Below, piece after piece: positions 18,265 to 27,124 of a DNA stretch of 64,000 nt. The stretch spans positions 1 to 64,000 of the forward strand of contig JBDWUA010000019.1 of the NCBI GenBank assembly GCA_039984715.1, written 5' to 3'. The stretch comes from JABSSA01 sp039984715. GTDB taxonomy: Bacteria; Pseudomonadota; Alphaproteobacteria; Rhodobacterales; Rhodobacteraceae. The notes below the pieces were generated by a model, which worked only from the letters and a program-made list of their open reading frames with translations, was not told the origin of the DNA and did no database searches. The first letter of the stretch is position 1. Every line of letters begins with the position of its first letter. A program made the position numbers and the translations under genes.

Positions 18265-19161
18265 ATGACACGATTTCAAGCAAATGCCATGTTACTCGGT
18301 GCTGGCGCGATTTGGGGGATGGGTTTTGTTGCCCAGTCAACGGCAATGGAAGATCTACCACCATTTGTCTTCCTGACTTTACGATTCATTATCGCATTCC
18401 TTGTGATCTTGCCTTTTGCTATCTTTGAGGCCAGAAAATCAGAAGTTAAACTTAAAATATCAGAATGGAACGCATTCCTGATTATCGGGGTGTTTTTATT
18501 CGGCGGCATGTCCGCACAACAAGTCGGACTGCTGACCACCACAGTCACAAATTCCGGCTTTCTCACAGGGCTATACGTCGTTTTCACTCCGATTTTAGGT
18601 GTAATCTTGTTCAGAGCTTGGCCACATCCAATTGTGTGGCCTGCGGCGTGTATCGCGATGGTCGGCATCTTCTTTTTGGCAGGCGGACAACTCCATGGTT
18701 TGGTGATTGGCGATTGGTTCACTATCTTGTGCGCATTGTGCTGGGCGCTGCAGGTTCTGTTCATTGCCCGCTGGGTCGGGGCGTCGGGTCGACCGATTAC
18801 CTTGGCGGTGACGCAATTCGCCATCTGCGCAGTCCTGGCATTTATCTTTGCGGCCAGCTTTGAGCAGTTCACATGGGCGGCGGTTACACCGGCAATCCCG
18901 GAATTGATTTTCACAGGTGTGTTTTCGAGTGGCGTGGCCTTTACCCTCCAAGCAGTTGGTCAACAGCACACAACGGCTCCGCAAGCAGCGATATTCTTAT
19001 CTTCCGAAACTCTTTTCGCGGCTTTATTTGCCGCCCTGATTCTTAGCGAACGGCTTGGCATGGCGGCTATCGCAGGGTGTTTGTTGATCTTTGCGGCGAT
19101 GTTAATCACCGAGTTAGGGCCAATAGTTCAGATGCGACGTCGACTGAAACTGACAACTTGA
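18265..19161 (+). CDS. DMT-superfamily (EamA) transporter
   Basis: A 298-residue protein with about ten hydrophobic segments arranged as two EamA repeats (LGAGAIWGMGFVAQSTAM near the N-terminus; FLSSETLFAALFAALILSE near the C-terminus). EamA proteins mostly export amino acids or metabolites. It follows the GNAT gene by 3 bases and is probably cotranscribed with it. Confidence 0.88.
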   Translation: MTRFQANAMLLGAGAIWGMGFVAQSTAMEDLPPFVFLTLRFIIAFLVILPFAIFEARKSEVKLKISEWNAFLIIGVFLFGGMSAQQVGLLTTTVTNSGFLTGLYVVFTPILGVILFRAWPHPIVWPAACIAMVGIFFLAGGQLHGLVIGDWFTILCALCWALQVLFIARWVGASGRPITLAVTQFAICAVLAFIFAASFEQFTWAAVTPAIPELIFTGVFSSGVAFTLQAVGQQHTTAPQAAIFLSSETLFAALFAALILSERLGMAAIAGCLLIFAAMLITELGPIVQMRRRLKLTT

Positions 19162-19383
19162 ACGTCAGTGACAAGTTTCACCTAAACCAATTGAAACTGT
19201 TGACAAACGGCGTCTCAAGGGCGCCGTTTCCACCTGAGGTAAGTAGATTGGGCTTTGGCAATACATTGAAGATACAAATGGAACTGTTCATGTTTTCCAA
19301 TTTTACGGATCCGAACCTCCCTCACATCCTTATGCTAGAAAGCTGTCGGCTCCCAGGCAGCATCGCGCGGAGAGGATTGAATT

Positions 19384-19947
19384 ATGCAAGCCGTAACCCA
19401 ACAGACAGACCAGCCTGCCAACGAACTGATTACGACAGTACGGGCACTTAATGAAGGAAACGTTTCCGTAAAACCGGCGCCAGAACCTAAGGGCCGCGGC
19501 GTGTTCGCGCGCAGAGCGTTTCGTGAAGGAGAGGTCGTCGTCGCCGGCATCGTTGAAGGGATCGCCAAACAACGCACCAATTTTTCGATCCAGCTGTTTT
19601 GGAATGTGCACGCGAATTTCGAAGAGCCCGCCGTCGTCATAAATCACTCTTGCGGGCCCAATGTCGCAGTGGTTCCGAACGAGCTCGGCGCTTACAGCTT
19701 TGTCGCCGTTACCGCCATCGACGAGGGTGCGGAAATCTGCTTTGACTATGCAACAACGGAATACGAAAGCATCGCGGTTCCTGAATGCCATTGTGGAGCT
19801 CCACAATGTCGGGGCAAGTCTGGCGGCTACATTCTTCTTCCTGATGAACATGAACTGAAAATGAGAGGTCTTGTGGCCCCGTATCTGCGGGACAGCCGTG
19901 CTGGCAAGGTGTTGGACTCTGTAATCACCTTCCGGGAAGTCGCATAG
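19384..19947 (+). CDS. SET-domain protein (putative lysine methyltransferase)
   Basis: The 187-residue protein is nearly only a SET domain: GRGVF (38-42), NHSCGPNV (87-94), EICFDY (117-122), and a post-SET-like cysteine cluster CHCGAPQC (135-142). These bind S-adenosylmethionine and form the catalytic channel of protein-lysine methyltransferases. SET proteins are uncommon in bacteria and this one is embedded in a metabolic cluster. The start follows a purine-rich GAGAGGATTGAATT. The next gene begins 2 bases after its stop, suggesting coupling. It could methylate a lysine in a cluster protein or a small substrate; the target is unknown. Confidence 0.87.
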   Translation: MQAVTQQTDQPANELITTVRALNEGNVSVKPAPEPKGRGVFARRAFREGEVVVAGIVEGIAKQRTNFSIQLFWNVHANFEEPAVVINHSCGPNVAVVPNELGAYSFVAVTAIDEGAEICFDYATTEYESIAVPECHCGAPQCRGKSGGYILLPDEHELKMRGLVAPYLRDSRAGKVLDSVITFREVA

Positions 19948-19949
19948 TA

Positions 19950-20996
19950 ATGTTTGTTGCCACGCGTCTTCGAGACGCCCCGATTGTGTTGCCAAAGTCG
20001 GACGTGCGTATGGGCAACAGCATCAATGGGCCGAGTTTGATTAAGGTTCCGTCATGGGTAAACGAGCCCAAAGGGCGTTACTATCTATACTACGCAGAAC
20101 ACAAAGGACGCTTTATCGGGTTGGCATACGCGGATGATTTGTGTGGCCCTTGGCAAATACACAGCCCCGGTGTCCTTGACTTGTCCCAGTCGCTGTTTCT
20201 TTCGGAGGTCCCTCCCGTCCCGCCGGAGGACTTACGCCCCGATTGGGCAGAGGCACAGGGGGGCGATTATTTGTACCCGCACATCGCCTCCCCTGATGTC
20301 CACGTGGATCACGAACTGAAACAAATTAGAATGTATTTTCACGGATTGCTGCCGAGAGGTGATCAACAAACACGTCTCGCGACATCGTCTGACGGCTTGG
20401 CCTTTAATGTAGAGGAACCTCTTTTGGGCCCGGCTTACTTTCGCGTGTTCGAACACGAAACCAATTGCTATGCGATCAGTTGGGGCGGCAAAATATTCAG
20501 GGCGTCGAGTCCGCGCGGACCGTTTGAAGCCGGTCAGGCATTGGTACCAAAAGACGCGTTGTCCGATAGTAATGAATCGGTCAGGCATGTTGGCGTCCAA
20601 ATCAGCGACAAAATACTTTGGCTGTTCTTTAGTTGCATCGGTGCCAAGCCTGAATCAATTCATGTTGCCGAGATTCCACTGTCTGGCGATTGGAAAACAT
20701 GGCAGCCATCACGGATCACGAAACTGCTGGTACCAGAACTGGATTGGGAAGGGGCGGGGCAGCCTGAGACGACGTCTATTATGGGACCTCCTAAGGGTTT
20801 TTCGGCCGCCCTGTTAGATCCTTTTGTGTTTCAGGACGGGTATGACACGTACATGCTTTATGTGGGTGGCGGAGAGTTTGGTGGCATCGGTATTTGCGCG
20901 CTACATCCGTTGTCTTCCTTTGCCAATGACACAGCATTCCAATCGAACATATACCTAAAAACCAGCCCTGCGCAGATGGATGCCTTTGGCGTCTAA
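19950..20996 (+). CDS. GH43/GH32-like five-bladed beta-propeller protein
   Basis: A 348-residue cytoplasmic protein with no signal peptide. Repeated short segments such as GRYYLYYAEHKGRFIGLAYADD, RASSPRGPFE and YDTYMLYVGGGEFGGIGIC resemble blades of glycosidase families 43, 32 and 68. I cannot identify all three acidic catalytic residues with confidence, so it may be a non-hydrolytic relative. It is tightly coupled to the SET gene and to the sulfotransferase-like gene that follows. Confidence 0.65.
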   Translation: MFVATRLRDAPIVLPKSDVRMGNSINGPSLIKVPSWVNEPKGRYYLYYAEHKGRFIGLAYADDLCGPWQIHSPGVLDLSQSLFLSEVPPVPPEDLRPDWAEAQGGDYLYPHIASPDVHVDHELKQIRMYFHGLLPRGDQQTRLATSSDGLAFNVEEPLLGPAYFRVFEHETNCYAISWGGKIFRASSPRGPFEAGQALVPKDALSDSNESVRHVGVQISDKILWLFFSCIGAKPESIHVAEIPLSGDWKTWQPSRITKLLVPELDWEGAGQPETTSIMGPPKGFSAALLDPFVFQDGYDTYMLYVGGGEFGGIGICALHPLSSFANDTAFQSNIYLKTSPAQMDAFGV

Positions 20997-21048
20997 AGCT
21001 TTAAACACAATGAGTAAAACGCACGATGAAATAATATGGAGTGGCACA

Positions 21049-21795
21049 ATGTCTTATCCGATATTCGCCCTATGGGCGCATCCACGATCCATGTCTACCG
21101 CACTCGAACGCCTGATGCGAAACCGACCTGATTGCCATGTGTTTCATGAGCCGTTTCTTGGGAAATATTACAATCAGATTGGCAAAGACGTACCCGGAGT
21201 CGAAATGGCTGCTTTCGACGTCAACTACGCCGAAGTGCGCGATCGTATCGTGTCACAAGGTGAAATATCTCCGGTTTTTGTGAAAGACATGAGTTATCAT
21301 GTACTCCCCGAATTTTTTGACGACACGGCGTTTTGCGATCGGCTCAACCATGTGTTTCTGATCCGCGATCCGCGTAAGTCTATCCCTTCGGTTCATAAAC
21401 AGGACGAAGGCCTGACCTTGAACGAAGTTGGGTACGAGGCACAGTGGAAGCAATACCAATTCATTGCCAACCGTAGCCCCGAAAATGAGCTGGTCGTAGA
21501 AGCAGAAGACATCGGGCGTGACACCGAAACGATGATGCAACGTATTTGGGTGTTTTGCGGATTTGATAACTGTCCCAAAGCATTGAACTGGGAGGGTAAA
21601 CCTTTCCCAAAAGAACTGCGGATTGTTCAGGATTGGCACGAGAATCTGAAAAATTCCGCGGGGATTTATCGCGATGAACGCGATCCAAATGCCGTTTTTT
21701 CGGCGGCTGTTGGCGCGGCTCCAAAGTTAGGGGCCGTGCTCGAACACCACAAGCCGTTCTTTGAAAAGCTGCGCTCAAACGAATGCGCTGCGTAA
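21049..21795 (+). CDS. Sulfotransferase-like P-loop protein, copy 1
   Basis: A 248-residue protein with the phosphate-binding loop HPRSMSTALER (11-21) and RDPRKS (106-111), which correspond to the 5'- and 3'-phosphosulfate-binding motifs of PAPS-dependent sulfotransferases. The start at 21049 has GGAG 7 bases upstream and gives the same N-terminus (MSYPI.ALWAHPRSMSTA.ER) as the paralogue at 25389; a longer in-frame start at 20980 would overlap the upstream gene. It may transfer a sulfo group to a hydroxyl or amine of the product. Relatives of unknown activity exist, so catalysis is not certain. Confidence 0.8.
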   Translation: MSYPIFALWAHPRSMSTALERLMRNRPDCHVFHEPFLGKYYNQIGKDVPGVEMAAFDVNYAEVRDRIVSQGEISPVFVKDMSYHVLPEFFDDTAFCDRLNHVFLIRDPRKSIPSVHKQDEGLTLNEVGYEAQWKQYQFIANRSPENELVVEAEDIGRDTETMMQRIWVFCGFDNCPKALNWEGKPFPKELRIVQDWHENLKNSAGIYRDERDPNAVFSAAVGAAPKLGAVLEHHKPFFEKLRSNECAA

Positions 21796-21823
21796 CGCAA
21801 ATCATTGAAATGTGAGAGAGACA

Positions 21824-23050
21824 ATGAAGGTTGAAAATAGCATATCGACAGGTCCACGCGGACATGAGCTTCGCCCTATGCTTGATCTGCGCGATTATGA
21901 AAATCTGAACAAAGTCACCGGCCTAGAGCGTCGCGAAGACGGAATCGAAGTAATCTGGGAAAAGGGCGGCTCTTCGCGGTTCTTCTACTCTTGGTTCCGT
22001 GAAAATTGTGCCTCTACCAAAAGCCGCAATGTCTTCACATTAGAGCGGCGCGTTGACCCGCTGGATATCCCGTTTGACATCACGCCGAAGGACATTGAAC
22101 TAACCGATGCTGGCCTTCTGACGTTCACGTGGGACGATGGGCATATCAGTCGGTTTCCTTCAGGTTGGCTGTGGTATCATTCGCCCGACAACGACCGGAA
22201 CATAAACCCAGCCTATGCAGATCACGATCCGGACTGGCGGCTTCATCAAGATGCGATAATCCCGCGGTTCACATATAACGAATACATGAAAGATGATGCG
22301 CAATTCTTGCGCGCACTTGATAACCTACTGGACAAGGGCGTTATCCTTGTTGATGACGTTCCGTGTTGGGAAGACGCAGTTGTCGTGCTTGCCAATCGCA
22401 TATCGTATCTGCGAGAGACTCATTACGGGCCAACGTTCCATGTTCGTTATGTGCCGGACCCGATAAGTGGGGCATTCACAAATGAACGGCTCATTTCGCA
22501 TACCGATTTGCCGAATTTCGAGAACCCTCCAGGTATTCAATTTTTTCACTGTATTCGGAACGATGCGGAAGGTGGCGAGACGGTTCTTGTGGATGGATTT
22601 GCGGTGGCCCAACGGTTGCTTGAAACCGCGCCGCATCACTTCGACGCTTTGGTAAACAACGCACTGTCGTTTCGATTGCAAGATCGGAACAATGATCGTC
22701 ATTACCGTGCGCCCGTCATCGAATTGGACTATATGGGACGCTTAAAGCAAATCCGGTATTCCCGAACGAACCTGACGCCCTATGTCGGGTCTGCTGATAC
22801 GTACAAGGAAGTGCGCGAAGCCTATCTTGCCTTCACAAAACTCGTCGAAAGCCCGGAATTCGAGATGGTTTTCAAACTTGATCCGGGCGAACTCCTGATC
22901 ACGGAAAACACCCGAATGTTGCATGGCCGTAAGGGTTTTGACCGCGCCAGCGGAGACCGACATTTGCAAGGTTGCTACATCGACCGAGTTGATGTCGTGA
23001 GCCGTCGCGACGTGACCAGACGCAAACTCGCCAACGATTTCAAAGTTTAG
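21824..23050 (+). CDS. Gamma-butyrobetaine/trimethyllysine-type Fe(II)/2-oxoglutarate dioxygenase
   Basis: The 408-residue protein is a TauD/BBOX-family oxygenase: iron ligands H226 and D228 in SHTDLPNF and H367 in MLHGRKGF, and the Arg-rich end that binds 2-oxoglutarate. The N-terminal domain of the family is present (FFYSWFRENC), but the usual Cys cluster that binds zinc is reduced to one Cys, so zinc binding is probably lost. ATG 21824 is chosen over GTG 21812 because GAGAGAG lies just before it. The family hydroxylates trimethylammonium compounds or removes side chains by N-dealkylation. Substrate here unknown. Confidence 0.85.
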   Translation: MKVENSISTGPRGHELRPMLDLRDYENLNKVTGLERREDGIEVIWEKGGSSRFFYSWFRENCASTKSRNVFTLERRVDPLDIPFDITPKDIELTDAGLLTFTWDDGHISRFPSGWLWYHSPDNDRNINPAYADHDPDWRLHQDAIIPRFTYNEYMKDDAQFLRALDNLLDKGVILVDDVPCWEDAVVVLANRISYLRETHYGPTFHVRYVPDPISGAFTNERLISHTDLPNFENPPGIQFFHCIRNDAEGGETVLVDGFAVAQRLLETAPHHFDALVNNALSFRLQDRNNDRHYRAPVIELDYMGRLKQIRYSRTNLTPYVGSADTYKEVREAYLAFTKLVESPEFEMVFKLDPGELLITENTRMLHGRKGFDRASGDRHLQGCYIDRVDVVSRRDVTRRKLANDFKV

Positions 23051-23082
23051 TGCTTATGGCCCCCACGGTAAGGAGAAAGCTC

Positions 23083-24273
23083 TTGGACCCGTACGTACCC
23101 AACCAACGCACACAATTGATTGAGACCGCGCGGGGCGATACAACCGGCAGCGGGTATGTCAACCTGCCGCTCCAACACGCCTCAACATACTCTTTTCGTT
23201 CTGTCGAAGATTACCAGCGGGCGCTGAAGACAACTCAGATTTATGGCGAGGAAAAATACGCACGTATTGACTTGCCAAGCGTTGTCGCTTTTGAAAAAGC
23301 GATGGCCGAATTGGAAGGCGGGTTCGCAGCGCGGGCCACGTCTTCTGGTCTGTCCGCGATTTCCACAGCTTTGCTTGCCGTTGCTGAACCTGGTTGCCAC
23401 ATCCTGATGCCCAAGAATGTCTATCTATCCACAATTAGCTTTTGCGAAAAGTTCCTGCGCGCCAAACTTGGTGTCGACGTAGAATACTATGACCCAATGA
23501 ACGCGGCTCAGGTCATCGGGCTATTTCGCGAAGAAACCCAAATCTTATATCTTGAAGCGCCCGGCTCATATACGTTTGAAGTTCCCGATTTAGAAACACT
23601 GATCAAAGCTGCGGATGAAGAAGGGATTTGTACGATTGCAGACAATACGTGGTCGGGCTCGATTTTTCTGAAGCCGATGGCTCTGGGCTGCGATATTGTT
23701 GTGAGTTCCGCGTCAAAATACATTTGTGGCCATTCCGATGCCATTCTGGGCGTGATCGTTGCCAACGAAGCGCATTTTGAAGCCATCCGGCGCACCGCGC
23801 GACTGCTGGGGCAAAACCCAAGTCCAGATGCCGTTTTCCTTGCGCTACGGGGGTTGCGAACCTTGCCAATGCGGATGGCATGGCACCAAACCGGAGCGGA
23901 AGCTGTTTGTCATTGGTTGTCCAGTCAAGATGCGATTGCGCGGGTATTTCATGTGGCTGATCCTGATCATCCCGGCCACCAGACATGGCGCACACACTTC
24001 AGCGGCTACTCAGGGCTGTTTGGCATTGAGTTCGCGTCCCATATACCAATTGCTCAAGTCCACAAATTTATCGATCAGCTCAAGTTGTTCCGCCTTGGGT
24101 CAAGCTGGGGCGGCTTTGAAAGCCTGATAATTCCAACCTTCCCAGAGGATTTTCCAGCGGACCATCCAGCGAGTTCCGGACGGCTTTGTCGAATACATGT
24201 GGGTCTTGAAGACCCCGAGGACCTGATCGGAGATCTTGAACATAGTCTAACGCTAATTCAGGAACATGCCTGA
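23083..24273 (+). CDS. Cys/Met-metabolism PLP enzyme, C-S-lyase-like
   Basis: A trans-sulfuration-family protein of about 396 residues with IADNTWSGS (PLP Asp) and the Schiff-base lysine in SSASKYICGHSDAI (K212 from this start). Relatives are cystathionine beta-lyases and gamma-synthases. The family YGREGNPT block is altered to YGEEKYARIDLPSV. TTG 23083 is preceded by AAGGAG at 7 bases; GTG 23050 or ATG 23056 are alternative starts. It follows the dioxygenase directly. It could release a thiol from a cysteine conjugate, which fits the peptidase-like genes downstream (inference). Confidence 0.85.
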   Translation: MDPYVPNQRTQLIETARGDTTGSGYVNLPLQHASTYSFRSVEDYQRALKTTQIYGEEKYARIDLPSVVAFEKAMAELEGGFAARATSSGLSAISTALLAVAEPGCHILMPKNVYLSTISFCEKFLRAKLGVDVEYYDPMNAAQVIGLFREETQILYLEAPGSYTFEVPDLETLIKAADEEGICTIADNTWSGSIFLKPMALGCDIVVSSASKYICGHSDAILGVIVANEAHFEAIRRTARLLGQNPSPDAVFLALRGLRTLPMRMAWHQTGAEAVCHWLSSQDAIARVFHVADPDHPGHQTWRTHFSGYSGLFGIEFASHIPIAQVHKFIDQLKLFRLGSSWGGFESLIIPTFPEDFPADHPASSGRLCRIHVGLEDPEDLIGDLEHSLTLIQEHA

Positions 24274-24577
24274 GCCATTTGATATTCTCATCACTGGCTT
24301 TCGAATATCCAATTTTTCCTATTTTGTGTAGCACCTTAGACTGACTGTAAAGTTGCAAATCGGCCTAGGTGGGCCGACAAATGAGGGCCCAAAAGACATG
24401 GAAGCACCACTATCGATTGCGTATGAAACAAAAGCACTTATCGGGTCAGTTGGCCCAACTAAATTTGATGCTTCTGGCCAGACTTCGTAGTTTTGTGCAC
24501 TTCCAACAGAAAAACTGGTCAGGCCAATGTTTCCAGCGCATGTTTGACGTTTTTTATTCAACTTATGGAGCGTCAAC
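24274..24577 (+). other. Gap with a possible 30-residue peptide gene
   Basis: No large gene. A small plus-strand frame at 24398-24490 encodes a 30-residue peptide (begins MEAPLSIAYETKAL, ends FDASGQTS), with no clear ribosome-binding site. A CGGCC/GGCCG hairpin sits at about 24361-24376. The stretch may be the leader of the downstream transporter gene. Coding status unproven. Confidence 0.25.
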
Positions 24578-25351
24578 ATGATCTTTGGCTTTGAGCCCGG
24601 TATCTTTATTTTTCTTTTGGTTGCCGGCTTTATTGGCGGTATCTGGAACTCTATCGCTGGTGCAGCAACGCTGTTCACTTTTCCAGTTTTGATTATGGCT
24701 GGGCTTCCGCCTGTGGTCGCAAATGCCACAAATTTTTTGGCGTTGCTTCCCGCGAACGCAGCTGCATTGCCGGCATATGTCAAAGAGCTAAAAGAGGTTG
24801 GGCGCAATGCAATTCTGTCGATGATCTTGGCTTCAGGATTAGGCGCTATTCTTGGATCTTACCTGCTAATCTACACCGGCGAAGCACTCTTTGTTTTTGT
24901 TGTTCCCTATTTAATATTGGCGGCAACATTGCTGTTCGCGTTTGGTGATCAGATCCGGAATTTCATGTTAAACGGCCGCTTTTCGGCGCTGGCTTCCGGC
25001 ACAATTGGTCCTTTGATCTTGATGGGATTGTTTTCGATCTACGGCGGCTATTTCGGTGCCGGGCTTGGGATAATTCTGCTCGCGATTGTGCAGATCATGG
25101 GCTACTCGAATTTTCTGATTGCCAACAGCCTCAAGAACCTGCTTGCCACAACCTTTACCATTATCAGTATCGTCATCTTCGGGGTAAATGGCTTAATCCA
25201 TTGGCCCGCCGCGATCATCATGATGACCGCCAGTACCTGTGGCGGGTATCTGGGTGGCCGGTTAAGCAAATACGTCAACGCACAGTATCTTCGGATATTT
25301 GTGATCACATTCGGACTTGGTTTGAGCTTCTATTATATTTTCTTCAAGTGA
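24578..25351 (+). CDS. TauE/SafE-family (TSUP) anion exporter
   Basis: A 257-residue membrane protein with about eight helices and the TSUP motifs GGIWNSIAGAATLFTFPVLIMAG near the N-terminus and GGYFGAGLGIILLAIVQIMG in the second half. Family members move sulfite, sulfonates or sulfoacetate out of the cell. GGAG lies before the ATG. Its place between a C-S lyase and a sulfotransferase-like gene suggests handling of a sulfur anion made by the cluster. Confidence 0.87.
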   Translation: MIFGFEPGIFIFLLVAGFIGGIWNSIAGAATLFTFPVLIMAGLPPVVANATNFLALLPANAAALPAYVKELKEVGRNAILSMILASGLGAILGSYLLIYTGEALFVFVVPYLILAATLLFAFGDQIRNFMLNGRFSALASGTIGPLILMGLFSIYGGYFGAGLGIILLAIVQIMGYSNFLIANSLKNLLATTFTIISIVIFGVNGLIHWPAAIIMMTASTCGGYLGGRLSKYVNAQYLRIFVITFGLGLSFYYIFFK

Positions 25352-25388
25352 AGCTTCGGCACTGTCGCAACTAAGAGAGGAAATCGCT

Positions 25389-26141
25389 ATGTCATATCCA
25401 ATTCTGGCTCTTTGGGCTCATCCCCGTTCGATGTCGACCGCAATAGAAAGAGCTATGCGCCACAGGTCGGATTGCTACGTCTTTCACGAACCGTTTTTGA
25501 TGCAATATTATCGGCGCATTGGCAAAAAGATCCCCGGCGTCGAAATGAACGGTTTTGATGTTCAGGGCGGATATGAAGCGACGCGCAGCGACATTCTGAA
25601 ACGGGCGGAAACTCAGCCGGTCTTTATCAAAGATATGAGCTACCACGTGTTGCCCATGATGTTCGGCGACTTGGAATTCGCCACGCGGCTGTTCAACGTC
25701 TTTTTGTTGCGAGATCCGCGCAAGTCTATCGCGTCTTACTATAAGCAAGACAAAGGCCTAACGCTTGAAGAGGTCGGGATCGAGGCGCAATGGCGCCACC
25801 AGAGTTTCCTTAGAAATGCGATTCCATATCGCACAATGGTTGTGGGGTCCGAAGATATTGGACGTCGGCCCAATGAAATGATGAGATTTATTTGGCAAGC
25901 CGCCGGTTTCGCGAACGAAGAGGCGGCGTTGCAATGGCAAGATCGCGCCATGCCCAAAGAGCTGATGAACGTGGAATCGTGGCACCAGAACCTGATCAAA
26001 GCAGACGGGATTTATCACGACCAACGTGATCCGGACAAAGTCTTTACGGAAGCGGTAGAGAAGGCTCCCCATCTCGCGGAATACCGAGCACATCACCAAC
26101 CGTTTTATGAACAACTCATAGAGCAAAAGGTGAATATCTAA
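25389..26141 (+). CDS. Sulfotransferase-like P-loop protein, copy 2
   Basis: A 250-residue paralogue of the protein at 21049-21795, with HPRSMSTAIER (11-21) and RDPRKSIASYYKQDKGLTLEEVG. Near-identical landmarks throughout (KDMSYHVLP, YH.QRDP..VF.EAV) show an in-cluster duplication, but many substitutions show that it is old. It follows the TauE-like gene by 37 bases with GAGAGGAA before the ATG. The two copies may modify two positions or two products. Confidence 0.8.
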   Translation: MSYPILALWAHPRSMSTAIERAMRHRSDCYVFHEPFLMQYYRRIGKKIPGVEMNGFDVQGGYEATRSDILKRAETQPVFIKDMSYHVLPMMFGDLEFATRLFNVFLLRDPRKSIASYYKQDKGLTLEEVGIEAQWRHQSFLRNAIPYRTMVVGSEDIGRRPNEMMRFIWQAAGFANEEAALQWQDRAMPKELMNVESWHQNLIKADGIYHDQRDPDKVFTEAVEKAPHLAEYRAHHQPFYEQLIEQKVNI

Positions 26142-26238
26142 ATTCACCCAAATATGTGGCCGGGTACGCACAGACGCACCTGGCCATGACGAACCCTTTG
26201 AACGCTTCTTTGACATGTTCTTAAAACCGGATGGCTAG

Positions 26239-26670
26239 ATGACAAACGTTCCCAAGCTTTATACTGCGCGTTGTCACTGTGAGCGCGTTAAAATTCAATT
26301 CGAAGCGCATATCGACAAGGTCTGGAACTGTAATTGTAGCTATTGCCGCGTGCGTGACGGTCATTGGATTTATTTACCGATGCCAGGAGTGACGTTCCTC
26401 AAAGGCAAAGCGCTGTTGAAGGAATATTCATTTAACACGCATTCTTCCAGAAATCTATTTTGCCGCATATGCAGTATTCATATGATTTGTGTGCCACGGG
26501 TATTTCCGGAAAAATACTCCGTTCGCGTGGAATGTATCAGTGACTTCGACATGAATAGCATTCAGGGCCGTATACATACATTCGATGGGCTGAATTGGGA
26601 AGATAATGCCGAAGCGCTTCGAGAAATCGAAGGCAATTCAAAACTAATAGCTCAAGCCGAGGGCGTATAA
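26239..26670 (+). CDS. GFA-family zinc protein, copy 1
   Basis: A 143-residue protein with the full cysteine pattern of the glutathione-dependent formaldehyde-activating (GFA) fold: C12xC14, C31xC33xxC36 and C75xxC78, which bind two zinc ions. Characterised GFA proteins are credited with joining formaldehyde to glutathione, although many relatives are uncharacterised. It ends one base before the ATG of its paralogue. Confidence 0.88.
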   Translation: MTNVPKLYTARCHCERVKIQFEAHIDKVWNCNCSYCRVRDGHWIYLPMPGVTFLKGKALLKEYSFNTHSSRNLFCRICSIHMICVPRVFPEKYSVRVECISDFDMNSIQGRIHTFDGLNWEDNAEALREIEGNSKLIAQAEGV

Positions 26671-26671
26671 A

Positions 26672-27124
26672 ATGAACAAGGCAATTGCTGTACCGAACCG
26701 CCCGCCAGCCATACCTATGCAAGAATACACCGCAAGTTGCCATTGCCAAAAACTGCGGATCCGTTTTTCAATGAAAATTGACCAGATCTGGCTTTGCAAT
26801 TGCACGATTTGCGACATGCGTGGTGGGCACTGGGTTTATTTTCCAGAAGAATACCTAGAGATCTTGTCGGGGCGCGCGCATTTACAGGCATATCTATACA
26901 ATACCCGCACTTGCAAAAACATGTTTTGTAACCATTGCGGCACGCATGTCTACGCCCATGCGCGGTCTCTGCCGGGCCAATGTGCAATTAAGCTGCAATG
27001 TGTCGACGGCTTTTCTGATGAACTTATTCAGAAACATCTGTGCAACATGGACGGTCTTAATTGGGCGAACGGTCAAGCAGAAGTCCGTGAGAAAGAAGGA
27101 TACAAAGAAGAGGGAAACAAATAG
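26672..27124 (+). CDS. GFA-family zinc protein, copy 2
   Basis: A 150-residue paralogue of the upstream protein with the same seven cysteines (C23, C25, C42, C44, C47, C86, C89) and a 12-residue N-terminal extension. The shared end LNW.N..AEVRE/ALRE shows tandem duplication. It is followed directly by the amidotransferase gene, whose ATG begins right after its stop. Confidence 0.88.
   Translation: MNKAIAVPNRPPAIPMQEYTASCHCQKLRIRFSMKIDQIWLCNCTICDMRGGHWVYFPEEYLEILSGRAHLQAYLYNTRTCKNMFCNHCGTHVYAHARSLPGQCAIKLQCVDGFSDELIQKHLCNMDGLNWANGQAEVREKEGYKEEGNK

Noticed and set aside
5405..23050. A complete carnitine biosynthesis pathway
   Set aside because: No trimethylaminobutyraldehyde dehydrogenase is visible and only one BBOX-type dioxygenase is present, so only a partial resemblance is claimed.
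24319..24807. A 162-codon minus-strand frame
   Set aside because: Antisense to the TauE-type gene; composition and lack of a start signal argue against coding.
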